Positions 51,358 through 62,385 of a stretch of 64,000 nucleotides of DNA are shown piece after piece. This stretch comes from Amycolatopsis japonica (GTDB lineage: Bacteria > Actinomycetota > Actinomycetes > Mycobacteriales > Pseudonocardiaceae), in assembly GCF_000732925.1 (NCBI RefSeq), contig NZ_CP008953.1:3906001-3970000 (forward strand), written 5' to 3'. How positions within the stretch are numbered: position 1 is the first letter of the stretch; the number at the start of each line of letters is the position of its first letter. A program made the position numbers and the translations under genes. The notes under the pieces are model-generated. The model did not search any database. It saw nothing but the letters and a program-made list of their open reading frames with translations, and had not been told where the DNA came from.

Positions 51358-52529
51358 GGACGTTCCTTGGTTTCGACGGGCAGCCGCACGGACAACTCGG
51401 TGCCATGACCGGGGGAGGACTCGATGGCGAAGGTTCCGTCCAAGGCTTCGACTCGGGTCCGCATCGCGGTCAGACCGAAGCCGCTGTGTTCCGGATCGAA
51501 GCCGACACCGTTGTCGACGACGTCGAGGAGGACGTGCTCGTCGAGGTAGCACAGGGTGATTTCGGCGGTGGACGCGTCGGCATGACGGACGGTGTTCGCG
51601 AGGGCCGCCTGGCCGATGCGCAGCAGGGTGACCTCGTACGCGGTCGGCAGGGGAGTGGGCGTACCGGTGAACCGGAACCGTGCGGTGATCAGGTGCCGGG
51701 CGCTGGTGGTGGCACACAACCGTTCCAGCGCGTCGGTGAGCGTGGTGTCGTCGAGCGCCGGCGGGGACAGCGCGACGACGAAGCGGCGGGCTTCGGCCAG
51801 GTTGTCGGCGGCCGCCTGCCGGGCCTGTTCGACGTAGCGGGCGGCGTTCCCGGCTGTGTCGGGCAGGGTTCTTTCCGCGGCACGCAACAGGAGTTGAATG
51901 CTCGACAGCCCCTGGGCGAGGGTGTCGTGGATCTCGTGGGCCAGCCGTTCCCGCTCGGCGAGCACTCCCGCCGCGTGCTGGGCTTCGGCGAGATCGGCGC
52001 GGGTGGCGGTCAGTTCCTCGATCAGGTTCCGGCGTCGTTCGCTTTCGCGGTACAGCGCCTGATATCCCCAGACGACCGCGACGGCGACGGCGGCTCCCAG
52101 CGCCGGGCCGATCGCCGCCGCCGGGACGAAGGAACCTTGGTGGGCGGCGAACGCGGTGATCGCCGCCAACGCGGTCGCGATCACCGCGACCAGGCCCTGA
52201 CGGCGCGGCAGCAGGTGCAACTGCAGGAAGTACAGCGGGAAGGCGACCCAGACGCCGTCGGCGGTCAGCACCAGCAGGACCAGCCACACGACGCCCACCG
52301 CGATCAGCCACCACTGGGCGGCCTGCCGGGACGTCCTGACACGCGGCAGGAGCGGGCCTGCCGCGTACACGACAGCGCACGCCAACGCCGTCGCGACGAC
52401 CGCTCCCGCGTCGGACGAGCCGTTCGCCACCGCACGGACGGCCGCGAGTGCGAGCAGGGCGATGAGCAGCAGGTGCAGACACCAGGTCAGCACCCGGCTG
52501 GTCGGGGTCAAAGGGGGCGCGGTGGTCAC
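51354..52529 (-). CDS. Sensor histidine kinase (NarL-system type)
   Basis: A 391-residue kinase. Four to six membrane helices in the first 160 residues form an intramembrane sensor without a large extracellular domain. Then comes the HisKA_3 dimerisation helix, with phospho-accepting His in ERLAHEIHDTLAQGL. The ATP-binding domain follows (VVDNGVGFDPEHSGFGL). It starts with GTG at 52529. Intramembrane-sensing kinases next to FtsX-type ABC exporters often respond to envelope stress or antimicrobial peptides. Confidence 0.9.
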   Translation of the reverse strand: MTTAPPLTPTSRVLTWCLHLLLIALLALAAVRAVANGSSDAGAVVATALACAVVYAAGPLLPRVRTSRQAAQWWLIAVGVVWLVLLVLTADGVWVAFPLYFLQLHLLPRRQGLVAVIATALAAITAFAAHQGSFVPAAAIGPALGAAVAVAVVWGYQALYRESERRRNLIEELTATRADLAEAQHAAGVLAERERLAHEIHDTLAQGLSSIQLLLRAAERTLPDTAGNAARYVEQARQAAADNLAEARRFVVALSPPALDDTTLTDALERLCATTSARHLITARFRFTGTPTPLPTAYEVTLLRIGQAALANTVRHADASTAEITLCYLDEHVLLDVVDNGVGFDPEHSGFGLTAMRTRVEALDGTFAIESSPGHGTELSVRLPVETKERP

Positions 52530-52700
52530 AGTGCCTCCAGATTACGGAGCGCGACCGGCGGGCGCCTCTATCCAAAGGTAGAACCGGCGTGCCGTCTTCC
52601 GGCGGGCGAAGTGCCATCTCCGGCCAGATGTCGTCGCGGTCTCCGGCCGCGATCGTGGAGAGGTAACCAGCCCACCCGCCGGAGAGGACAGACCGGAACC

Positions 52701-53783
52701 GTGTTCGTCGCCTGGAGAGATCTGAGATTCGCCAAAGGGCGGTTCGCCCTGATGGGAGCCGTGGTCGTGCTGATCACCCTGCTGGTCGGCCTGTTGTCCG
52801 GGCTCACCGCCGGGCTGGGTGAGCAGAACATTTCCGCGATCACCGGCCTGCCCGCCGACAAGATCGTCTTCGCCGCTCCTGGTGACGGGCAGAGCCTTTC
52901 CTACGCCAACTCCGCGATCACCGAGACGCAGCGGCGGCAGTGGGCCGAATCCCCGGGCGTCACCGGCGCCGAGCCGTTGGGCATCTCCACCACCAAGGCC
53001 ACCGCGGGAAACCGCAGTGCCGGGATCTCCGTCTTCGGAGTCCGGCCCGGTTCGGCGCTCGCCCCGGGCGGCGCGAACATCACCCGCGGCTCGGTGGTGC
53101 TGTCGACGTCCGCCGCCGACGACCTGGGTGTCCGGAGCGGGGACGTCATCGCCGTGGCAGGGCGTCAGCTGACGGTCTCCGCCGTGTCGGGGGACGCCTG
53201 GTTCAGCCACACCCCGGTGGTATGGGCAGGCCTCGACGTCTGGGCGAAGACGGTGCCACCCACCGGCGGCGAGCCGAGCGCGACGGTGCTCGCGCTGACC
53301 ACCACTGCCGACGCCGATCTCGCGGCCACCGATCTCGCCGCCGGCACGAAGACGGTCTCGAAGAGCGACTCGTTGTCCGCGATCGGCTCCTACGCCTCGG
53401 AAAACGGCTCGCTGCAACTGATGCGAGGGTTCCTGTTCGCCATCTCCGCGCTCGTGATCGGCGCCTTCTTCACCGTCTGGACGATCCAGCGCAGCGGCGA
53501 CATCGCCGTCCTCAAGGCGCTGGGAGCGAGTACGGCCTTCCTGCTGAAGGACGCGCTCGGCCAGGCTGTCGTCCTTCTCGTCGGCGGCACCGCCGTCGGC
53601 ACCGCACTGGCCGTCGGCCTCGGCGCGGTCGTCGCCGGATCCGCCGTGCCCTTCCTGCTGACGCCGGCCACCGTGCTGGTCCTGGCCGCCGTGATGATCC
53701 TGCTCGGCGCTCTCGGGGCCGCGCTTTCCGTCCGCCGCATCACCTCCGTCGACCCGCTGACCGCATTGGGGAGTGCCCGATGA
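52701..53783 (+). CDS. FtsX-like ABC transporter permease
   Basis: A 360-residue membrane protein. One N-terminal helix (FALMGAVVVLITLLVGLLSG) is followed by a MacB-like periplasmic/extracellular domain and three C-terminal helices of FtsX type (LFAISALVIGAFFTVWTI onward). GTG at 52701. Its stop overlaps the ATPase start (ATGA at 53780-53783). Confidence 0.88.
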   Translation: MFVAWRDLRFAKGRFALMGAVVVLITLLVGLLSGLTAGLGEQNISAITGLPADKIVFAAPGDGQSLSYANSAITETQRRQWAESPGVTGAEPLGISTTKATAGNRSAGISVFGVRPGSALAPGGANITRGSVVLSTSAADDLGVRSGDVIAVAGRQLTVSAVSGDAWFSHTPVVWAGLDVWAKTVPPTGGEPSATVLALTTTADADLAATDLAAGTKTVSKSDSLSAIGSYASENGSLQLMRGFLFAISALVIGAFFTVWTIQRSGDIAVLKALGASTAFLLKDALGQAVVLLVGGTAVGTALAVGLGAVVAGSAVPFLLTPATVLVLAAVMILLGALGAALSVRRITSVDPLTALGSAR

Positions 53784-54463
53784 GCCTGAACCTGACCGAT
53801 GTCACCCTCACCTATCCCGATGGCGATTCCCGCCTCACCGCCCTCGACGGCGTCACCCTGGACGTCCCGCCGGGCACGATCACCGCCGTCGCCGGGCCCT
53901 CCGGCTCGGGCAAGTCCAGCCTGCTCGCCGTCGCCGCCACCCTCATCACCCCGGACCACGGTTCCGTCACCATCGACGGCACTGAGACCACCGGGCTGAG
54001 CCGCGGTGAACTCACCGAGCTACGCCGCCGCAAGATCGGGATCGTCTTCCAGCAACCCAATCTGCTGCCCGCCCTCACCGCCGCCGAACAACTCCAGGTC
54101 ATGGCCAGGATCGACGGCCGCTCGCCGTCCGCGGCACGCGGCGTGGCCCTGGATCTGCTCGACGCCGTCGGGCTCGGGCCGCAGGCCGGACGTCGCCCGC
54201 ACCAGCTCTCCGGCGGCCAACGGCAGCGGGTGAACATCGCTCGTGCGCTGATGAACGAGCCCACCGTGTTGCTGATCGACGAACCGACGAGCGCCCTCGA
54301 CCACGACCGCGGCGCCGCGGTCATCGATCTGATCACGCGCCTGACCCGTCAGCGGGCCACCGCCACCGTCCTGGTCACGCACGACCGCGCCCATCTGACC
54401 GCGGTCGACCGGATCGTCGAAGTCCACGATGGACGGTTGGGCAGCCCCGCGCCGGTCGGCTGA
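53780..54463 (+). CDS. ABC transporter ATP-binding protein (LolD/MacB-like)
   Basis: A 227-residue ABC ATPase: Walker A GPSGSGKSS, signature LSGGQRQR, Walker B VLLIDEPTSALD, H-loop VLVTHD. It forms an exporter with the preceding permease, translated with it. The two-component genes divergent from it are the likely regulators. Confidence 0.92.
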   Translation: MSLNLTDVTLTYPDGDSRLTALDGVTLDVPPGTITAVAGPSGSGKSSLLAVAATLITPDHGSVTIDGTETTGLSRGELTELRRRKIGIVFQQPNLLPALTAAEQLQVMARIDGRSPSAARGVALDLLDAVGLGPQAGRRPHQLSGGQRQRVNIARALMNEPTVLLIDEPTSALDHDRGAAVIDLITRLTRQRATATVLVTHDRAHLTAVDRIVEVHDGRLGSPAPVG

Positions 54464-54479
54464 TCCGTCTCCGGTCATA

Positions 54480-54493
54480 GGGACTTTCGCCCC
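54480..54493. promoter_or_regulatory. DosR-like box candidate before the stress-protein operon
   Basis: GGGACTTTCGCCCC at 54480-54493 agrees with the mycobacterial DosR site (GGGACTNNNGTCCC) at all but one or two arm bases. It is 140 bases before the universal stress protein start. Another GGAC-TTC-GTCC repeat (54546-54556) has the wrong spacer length. Confidence 0.4.
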
Positions 54494-54633
54494 TTCCTCA
54501 TGGGCCGGTCGGCGACGCGACCGGGACTCGGGAGCAGGTGCCGGGGGACTTCGTCCTCTGCGATCGGGCGGTGCCGCCATTCGAGACTGGGACCGGCCCA
54601 TGACAGCGGGTCCGACCTCGAAAGGAGCCGGGG

Positions 54634-55494
54634 ATGCCGATCGCCACGGAAGGTTCGATCGTCGCCGGGATCGACGGATCCCGCTCGGCGAGGACGGCGG
54701 CCCTTTGGGCGGCGGGCGCCGCTTCACGACGGGGTGTGCCGCTCCGGCTCGTCCATGTCTACGCCGTGCCGCTCGCGAAGGTACCGAGTGTCCTTCCGCC
54801 GGCCGAGACGATCCGAGCGGGGTTCGCCGGTCTGGGGGAAGAGTGGGTGTCCCAGGTACGGGAGGCGGTGCTGGCCCGCTTTCCGGGCCTGGTCGTCGAG
54901 ACCGCGGTCCGGGAGTGGAGCGCGGTGCCCGCGCTGGTCCAGGAGTCCACCAGGGCGACGATGCTGGTGCTGGGATCACGGGGGCTGGGCGGGTTCACCG
55001 GACCGTTGATCGGTTCCACCGCGGTCGCGCTCGCCAAACACGGTCATTGTCCGATCGTGGTGGTCCGTGGCGCCTGGCGCGACGAGGACCGGATCGTGGT
55101 CGGCACGGATGGTTCTCCGGCGAGCGAGGGCGCCCTCGGGTTCGGCTTCGACGAAGCGAATTCGCGAAACACCGGGCTGACCGTCGTCCGGACCTGGTCC
55201 GATCTGTCGGATCGGGTCGAGGACGACGAGCGGAAGTCGATCGAAGAGCAAGTGGCTCCGTGGCGGGACAAGTACCCGGAGGTGCCGGTCGAGTTCGTCC
55301 TGCGGCAAGGGCGTCCCGTCCGTGCCCTGCTCGAACTCGGCAAGCGGGCGGGCCTGCTCGTCGTCGGCTGCCGTGGCCGCGGCGGATTCGAAGGGATGCT
55401 TCTGGGCTCGACGAGCCAGGCGTTGATCGCCCACGCGGAGTGCCCTGTCGCCGTCATCCGGCCCGCTGTACCGAGCGACGACGCCGACCTGTGA
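54634..55494 (+). CDS. Universal stress protein, two Usp domains
   Basis: A 286-residue tandem UspA protein. Each half has an ATP-binding signature: VLGSRGLGGFTGPLIGSTA in the first, VVGCRGRGGFEGMLLGSTSQ in the second, and AGIDGS/VGTDGS at the start of each. Tandem Usp proteins of this length are typical members of the DosR regulon in mycobacteria. It is first in an operon with the CBS protein, the second Usp and probably the kinase. Confidence 0.9.
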   Translation: MPIATEGSIVAGIDGSRSARTAALWAAGAASRRGVPLRLVHVYAVPLAKVPSVLPPAETIRAGFAGLGEEWVSQVREAVLARFPGLVVETAVREWSAVPALVQESTRATMLVLGSRGLGGFTGPLIGSTAVALAKHGHCPIVVVRGAWRDEDRIVVGTDGSPASEGALGFGFDEANSRNTGLTVVRTWSDLSDRVEDDERKSIEEQVAPWRDKYPEVPVEFVLRQGRPVRALLELGKRAGLLVVGCRGRGGFEGMLLGSTSQALIAHAECPVAVIRPAVPSDDADL

Positions 55495-55507
55495 GACGGG
55501 GAACGAC

Positions 55508-56113
55508 ATGCGGGCAAGGGATCTGATGACGAGGCCGGTCGTCACCGTCACGGCGGGGACGAGCGCCAAACACGCCGCCGAACTGTTGACCGAGCACGGC
55601 TTCACCGCTCTGCCGGTGGTGGACGACGACGACCGCTTGATCGGCATGGTGACCGAGGCGGACCTGATCCGGGACCGATTCCCCGAAGACGTCCGGTTCG
55701 CCCGGAGTTCCGCCGGTCATGGGACACCGGGCGCCACCGTGGCGGAGGTGATGACGACGCCCGCCACCGCGATGAGCGCCGGGGCGGACCTCGCCGAGGT
55801 CGGCAAGGCGTTGCTCGACGGGAAGACCCGCGCGATGCCCATTGTGGACGGTGCGGCTGTGGTGGGCATCGTCACCAGGGCCGACTTCGTCCGCGCCTTC
55901 GCGAGAGCCGACAGCGCGATCGCCGCCGACGTCCGGCACCACCTCGCGATCTACGGCGGCCCCGGCCGCTGGACGGTCGACGTCGAGGACGGCCTTGTCC
56001 GCATCGGGGACCGATACGGCAACGACACCGACCATCACGTCGCGAAGGTCATCGCGGAGGGGATCCCCGGTGTCGTCCAAGCGAAAGTGACCTACCAGGA
56101 AGGTGAGAGATGA
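55508..56113 (+). CDS. CBS-domain pair with BON-like C-terminal domain
   Basis: A 201-residue protein. Two CBS motifs (residues about 1-60 and 75-130; MRARDLMTRPVVTVTAGTSA, VAEVMTTPATAMSAG) bind adenosyl ligands. The last 60 residues resemble a BON domain (VRHHLAIYGGPGRWTVDVED, then VQAKVTYQ). Similar CBS-BON proteins are found next to Usp genes in actinobacteria. It overlaps the next Usp start by 4 bases. Confidence 0.88.
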   Translation: MRARDLMTRPVVTVTAGTSAKHAAELLTEHGFTALPVVDDDDRLIGMVTEADLIRDRFPEDVRFARSSAGHGTPGATVAEVMTTPATAMSAGADLAEVGKALLDGKTRAMPIVDGAAVVGIVTRADFVRAFARADSAIAADVRHHLAIYGGPGRWTVDVEDGLVRIGDRYGNDTDHHVAKVIAEGIPGVVQAKVTYQEGER

Positions 56114-56994
56114 ACCGGATCGTCGTCGGGGTGGACGGAGCGGAACCGGGCCGGGCGGCCGTGCGATGGGCGGCCGCCGTCGCGGCCGAACGAGGTTTGG
56201 GGCTGCTGATCGTGCATGCCCTGCATGTGGAGCAGTGGGCCTACGGTGGCGGGCTGGCCGGGCCGGTGCCGTGGTTCGACGTGCTCGCGGGCGAAGGCCG
56301 GCGCGTTCTCGAAGAGGCCGTGACGGAAGCAGGATCGACCGCGCCCGGTGTCCGGGTCGACACCCTCATGCCCGCGGATTCGCCGGTCTCGACGCTGGTC
56401 GACGCGTCGAAGTCGGCCACGATGGTCGTGGTCGGCGGGACGGGCAAGGGCTTCTTCGGGCAGATGACCCTGGGATCGACGGCATCCGCGCTGATCGCGC
56501 ACGCGCACTGTCCCGTGGTCGTGCTTCGCGGCAGGAAGGGCACGACGAATCAGCCCGACGCGGGGCCGGTGGTCGTCGGGATCGACGGGAGCCCGACGAG
56601 CGAGCGGGCCCTGGAGGCCGCTTTCGACGAAGCCTCGCGCCGGTCCGCGACACTGGTCGCCGTGCACGCGTGGTCGGACGTCACCTATGACGACGTCTAC
56701 GGGATGGCGCGGCTGGTGAGCCAGTGGGAGTCCATTGAGGACGATGAGCGCAGGCTGCTCGCGCAACGTCTCGCGGGCTGGCAGGAGAAGTACCCGGACG
56801 TCACGGTGGAACGCTCGCTGGTGCGTGACCGGCCGCGGCAGGTTCTGCTGGAGTGGAGCGCCAAGGCGAGGCTCGTGGTCGTGGGCAGCCGCGGTCGTGG
56901 CGGGTTCACCGGGCTCCTGCTCGGCTCGACCAGCCAGGCGTTGGCCCAGCACGCGGAATGCCCTGTGATGGTGGTCCGCCGAATGGAACGCTGA
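56110..56994 (+). CDS. Universal stress protein, two Usp domains
   Basis: A 294-residue tandem UspA protein, similar to the one at 54634 (VVGSRGRGGFTGLLLGSTSQ and GVDGAEPG/GIDGSPTS motifs). It starts in the ATGA overlap at 56110. The kinase gene follows after 51 bases. Confidence 0.9.
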   Translation: MNRIVVGVDGAEPGRAAVRWAAAVAAERGLGLLIVHALHVEQWAYGGGLAGPVPWFDVLAGEGRRVLEEAVTEAGSTAPGVRVDTLMPADSPVSTLVDASKSATMVVVGGTGKGFFGQMTLGSTASALIAHAHCPVVVLRGRKGTTNQPDAGPVVVGIDGSPTSERALEAAFDEASRRSATLVAVHAWSDVTYDDVYGMARLVSQWESIEDDERRLLAQRLAGWQEKYPDVTVERSLVRDRPRQVLLEWSAKARLVVVGSRGRGGFTGLLLGSTSQALAQHAECPVMVVRRMER

Positions 56995-57012
56995 GGCCGG
57001 TGCGGACGATGA

Positions 57013-59441
<2,429 letters not shown>

Positions 59442-59531
59442 GGCTCGTCCTCCCGCCGCAGGGTCCTGGCCGTGCTGCCGAACCTACTCCGGCACGCGGG
59501 GCGGCACAGCGGTCTGGACGTCCCGGCGTCG

Positions 59532-59545
59532 TAGGGCTTTGGTCC
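59532..59545. promoter_or_regulatory. DosR-like box candidate before the nitroreductase gene
   Basis: AGGGCTTTGGTCCC at 59532-59545 shares the TTT centre and GTCCC arm of DosR sites but differs at three or so arm positions. It is about 90 bases before the nitroreductase start and also upstream of dosR, so could serve both. Confidence 0.3.
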
Positions 59546-59634
59546 CGGAGATCGGAGCCGTCCGCACCTGCGCACCGGACCCGGGGTGGCGCACGGTGGA
59601 TTCGAGCACGGCGCCACCGCGGAGGGCAGGGAGC

Positions 59635-60621
59635 ATGGAGCGACGAGAGAACTGGTCGACGGGGGAGACGGAGGTTCTGGCACGGACCTTGCTTCGGGCG
59701 CCCTCGGTGCACAACACCCAGCCGTGGATCCTGGAGTTCGACGGCGGCAGGCTCCTGTTGATCGAACGCCGTGATCTGACCCTCCCGGAACACGATCCGC
59801 TGGGCCGCGACCGGGTGATCTCCTGCGGCGCCGCCCTCACGAACCTGGAGCTCGCCGTCCGTGTGCTCGGCTACGCACCGCGCACGGAGGCCTTCCCGGA
59901 ACCGGGCCGCCCGGAAGTGGTCGCGTCGGTCACGCCAGGCGAGCGTGCGTTGCCGTCCGCGGACGATCTGCACCGCTACTCGGCCATCGAACGACGGCGC
60001 AGCCACCGGCGGCGGTTCGCCGGCCGACCGGTCTCGCGTCAGCGGATCGGCGAGCTGGCGGACACCGCCGCTTCGGCGGGCGTCGAAGCCAGGCCGATCC
60101 GTGACGAGCTGGAACTGGTTCGCGTCGCCGAACTGCTCGAATTCGCGGCGGAGGCCCATCAGCACGACCACGGATACCAGCGCGAGCTCGCCCTGTGGAC
60201 GATCCGGGACGAGGTCTCGCATCGACACGGTGTGGGGCTCGCCGCGACGGCGCTTCCTCCGGGCTCGCTGCCCTGGGCGGGCTTGGTCCGGCCGTCGACG
60301 GCGTTGCCGGACAGCGTGATCCTGACCCATCGGCTGACGGAAGAGACGTTGCTCGTCTTCTTGACCCTCGACGACACTCGCCACGACCACCTGGCCGTGG
60401 GGCAGGCCGTGCAGCGCACTTGGCTTGACGCGGTCGACGGAGGTCTCGTCGGCTCGGTGCTGACCCAGCCGCTGCACCTGCCCGAAGTGCGTTCCGCGTT
60501 GTGCGAGGATCTCGAACTCGCCGGTTTCCCGCAGGTGCTCATGCGGCTCGGCTATCCCGCCGGTGCGGTGCCGTCCAGCCCGCGTCGCGCGATCGACGAA
60601 ATACTCGGTCGCGGTTTCTGA
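59635..60621 (+). CDS. Acg-family nitroreductase-like protein
   Basis: A 328-residue protein of the Acg/nitroreductase-like family, like mycobacterial Rv2032 (331 residues), a DosR target. The conserved start RAPSVHNTQPW and the RRRSHRRRFAGRPV segment are seen. Acg has an FMN-binding fold with a lid that blocks ordinary reductase activity; it may store flavin. ATG at 59635 follows GAGGGCAGGGAG. It is the last gene of the stress island. Confidence 0.88.
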   Translation: MERRENWSTGETEVLARTLLRAPSVHNTQPWILEFDGGRLLLIERRDLTLPEHDPLGRDRVISCGAALTNLELAVRVLGYAPRTEAFPEPGRPEVVASVTPGERALPSADDLHRYSAIERRRSHRRRFAGRPVSRQRIGELADTAASAGVEARPIRDELELVRVAELLEFAAEAHQHDHGYQRELALWTIRDEVSHRHGVGLAATALPPGSLPWAGLVRPSTALPDSVILTHRLTEETLLVFLTLDDTRHDHLAVGQAVQRTWLDAVDGGLVGSVLTQPLHLPEVRSALCEDLELAGFPQVLMRLGYPAGAVPSSPRRAIDEILGRGF

Positions 60622-60988
60622 ACCCGAGCCTCCACAAAGGACATACGACGACTCGGTCCACGATATGGGACCGCGCGTCGTCATGTCCTCTTTCCGAACA
60701 GTGGGAAAAATGCTGGGTTTCGGCCGCCGCGCGCGGCATGGTCATTTTGACGGGTTCCTCCTCGGCTTCGGGCGGGTAAAAGGATCTCGTAATCTCCGGC
60801 GAGTGGGGAAATTCGTTCCGTTTTGTCACGCCGTCGTTCTCCCGAATTTCGAAGTCACTGCGAATACGTCATTCGTCTGCCCTAATTCCATCGAACTCGG
60901 CTGTTTGCCGTCATAACCTTGCGCACTGTCGTCGGGTTATGGCCTGGGAGAAACGGACGACCGATCTTTCGTACTTACGGAGGTACCC
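60622..60988. other. Leader region between the stress island and the biosynthetic operon
   Basis: An imperfect hairpin at 60638-60689 (arms 60638-60659 and 60667-60689) follows the nitroreductase gene and may be its terminator. The next 300 bases (60690-60988) are A/T-rich by the standards of the window and carry no gene I can support. A promoter for the aspartokinase operon should lie here, but I cannot place it. Confidence 0.45.
60638..60689 (+). terminator. Imperfect hairpin after the nitroreductase gene
   Basis: AGGACAT...GGTCC (60638-60659) pairs with GGGACC...ATGTCCT (60667-60689), with two or three mismatches or bulges. A short CTTT run follows. Confidence 0.4.
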
Positions 60989-61111
60989 GTGGAAAGTGTC
61001 CCGCACTACTTTCCAAACCTGTCACCTCCGCCAGGGCATCTTGTCCGGCAGGTACTTCCGAACTCCGCCTTATACCCCACCGCGAATGCGGCCACTGTGG
61101 CTACCTATTAA
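60989..61111 (+). CDS. Short leader ORF containing a TTA codon
   Basis: A 40-codon frame from GTG at 60989 to TAA at 61109-61111. It has a strong ribosome binding site (GGAGG at 60979-60983, five bases before GTG). The stop codon overlaps the aspartokinase ribosome binding site (TAAGGA), which predicts translational coupling. The peptide starts VESVPHYFPNLSPPPG and has no known motif. Codon 28 is TTA, which is rare in high-GC actinobacteria and depends on the bldA tRNA in Streptomyces. Third positions are about 60% G/C, far lower than the neighbours, so it may be a regulatory leader rather than an ordinary protein, or not translated at all. Confidence 0.45.
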   Translation: MESVPHYFPNLSPPPGHLVRQVLPNSALYPTANAATVATY

Positions 61112-61116
61112 GGAAA

Positions 61117-62385
61117 ATGGTGAATTCTTCCCCGAAACTCGATGTCAGCCCGAACCCGCCCCTGTCGAAGACGCGAAACGAAGGACTGGTCATACGAAAA
61201 TACGGAGGCTCGTCGCTGGCCACGCCGGAAATGGTGAACGACGTGGCCGCCGAAGTGGCCGCGCTCGCCGAAGCGGGAGATCGGGTCGTCCTGGTCGTGT
61301 CGGCGATGGGGGACAGTACCGACCGGTTGATCGCGCTGGCGGGCGAGTTCGCCGAACCACCCGCGCCCCGGGAACTCGACCAGTTGATGGCGACGGGTGA
61401 ACAGGTGTCCGCGTCGGTGCTCGCGATGGCGTTGGCCGAGCGCGGGATCGAGGCCGTCTCGTTGTCCGGTGACCAGGCGGGGATCGAGGTCGCGGGCGAA
61501 CCGGGCGCGGGGACCATCGTGCGGGTCGATCCGGGCAAGATCGTCGCGCGGCTGCGTGACGCGCGGGTCGTCGTGGTCGCCGGGTTTCAGGGGCGCGACG
61601 CCGACGGCGAACTGCTGACCTTGGGCCGAGGCGGTTCCGACACCACCGCGGTGGCGCTCGCGGCCGCGCTCGGCGGTTCCGAATGCGAGATCCGGACCGA
61701 TGTGCACGGCGTTCGCACGGCCGATCCTCGGATCGTGCAAGACACCCGGCCTGTCCGGACGATCTCGTACGACGCCATGGTGGAGCTCGCTGGGCTCGGC
61801 GCGCGGGTGCTGCATCCCAGATCCGTCGAGCTCGCGCGCCGTCACGGAGTGGCGGTGCGGGTGACGCACGCGTCGGATCCTGGCCCGTCGACCGTCGTGA
61901 CGGCGGAAGAACCGTCGCTGGAAGGCACGCCCCGCGTCATCGGCATCGCCCACGAGCGCGACGTGCGGCTCGTCCGCGTCGAGGTTTCGGCCTCCGGCCC
62001 GGACCACTACGCGCGCGTTCTCGCGACGCTGGCGGGCTGCGGGGTGCGGCCGGACAATCTGAGCTGGCCCGATCCCGGCGAACTGCGGTTCACCGTCCGG
62101 GGGACCGAGCCGCTCGGCCTGCCGATCACCCGGCTCGCGATGGAACTGGACGCCCGCTCCACGGTCTTCGAGGAACTCGGCTCGGTTTCCGTGGTCGGCA
62201 CCGCGCTGCTCGATCCGCCCGGGTTCCTCCCCGAGTTGCTGCGGGTCCTCGCCGACCACCGGGTCACGGTGCCCGCGATGACGACCTCGCAGTCGCGCCT
62301 CACCGCCGTGATCCCCGCCGACGCCGTGGACACGACCGTCCGCGCCCTGCACGACTCGTTCGGCTTGTCGGCGGACAGGACATGA
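61117..62385 (+). CDS. Aspartate kinase with divergent regulatory half
   Basis: A 422-residue aspartokinase. The catalytic domain is intact: IRKYGGSSLATPEMV (usually KFGGTS), SAMGDSTDRLI, LMATGEQVSASVLAMALAE, GFQGRDADGELLTLGRGGSD and TDVHGVRTADPRIV. The C-terminal ACT region (about 270-422) aligns only loosely: the usual NID(M/L) and STSEIRIS-type segments are replaced by VRPDNLSWPDP and TVPAMTTSQSRLTAVI. It makes aspartyl phosphate, the first step to lysine, threonine and diaminobutyrate. ATG at 61117 or GTG at 61120. Overlaps the synthetase start (ATGA at 62382-62385), implying precursor supply to that enzyme. Confidence 0.9.
   Translation: MVNSSPKLDVSPNPPLSKTRNEGLVIRKYGGSSLATPEMVNDVAAEVAALAEAGDRVVLVVSAMGDSTDRLIALAGEFAEPPAPRELDQLMATGEQVSASVLAMALAERGIEAVSLSGDQAGIEVAGEPGAGTIVRVDPGKIVARLRDARVVVVAGFQGRDADGELLTLGRGGSDTTAVALAAALGGSECEIRTDVHGVRTADPRIVQDTRPVRTISYDAMVELAGLGARVLHPRSVELARRHGVAVRVTHASDPGPSTVVTAEEPSLEGTPRVIGIAHERDVRLVRVEVSASGPDHYARVLATLAGCGVRPDNLSWPDPGELRFTVRGTEPLGLPITRLAMELDARSTVFEELGSVSVVGTALLDPPGFLPELLRVLADHRVTVPAMTTSQSRLTAVIPADAVDTTVRALHDSFGLSADRT

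Noticed and set aside
54546..54556. GGAC-TTC-GTCC as another DosR site
   Set aside because: The spacer is three bases while the known site has four, and the outer arms do not match.
60667..60680. GGGACCGCG resembling the T-box antiterminator signature
   Set aside because: Only part of the motif (AGGGUGGNACCGCG) is present, it lies inside a simple hairpin, is more than 430 bases before the aspartokinase, and no Stem I-like structure is visible.
60622..61116. Lysine riboswitch before the aspartokinase
   Set aside because: I cannot find the conserved L-box core by eye, and this class is rare in actinobacteria. A covariance search would be needed to settle it.
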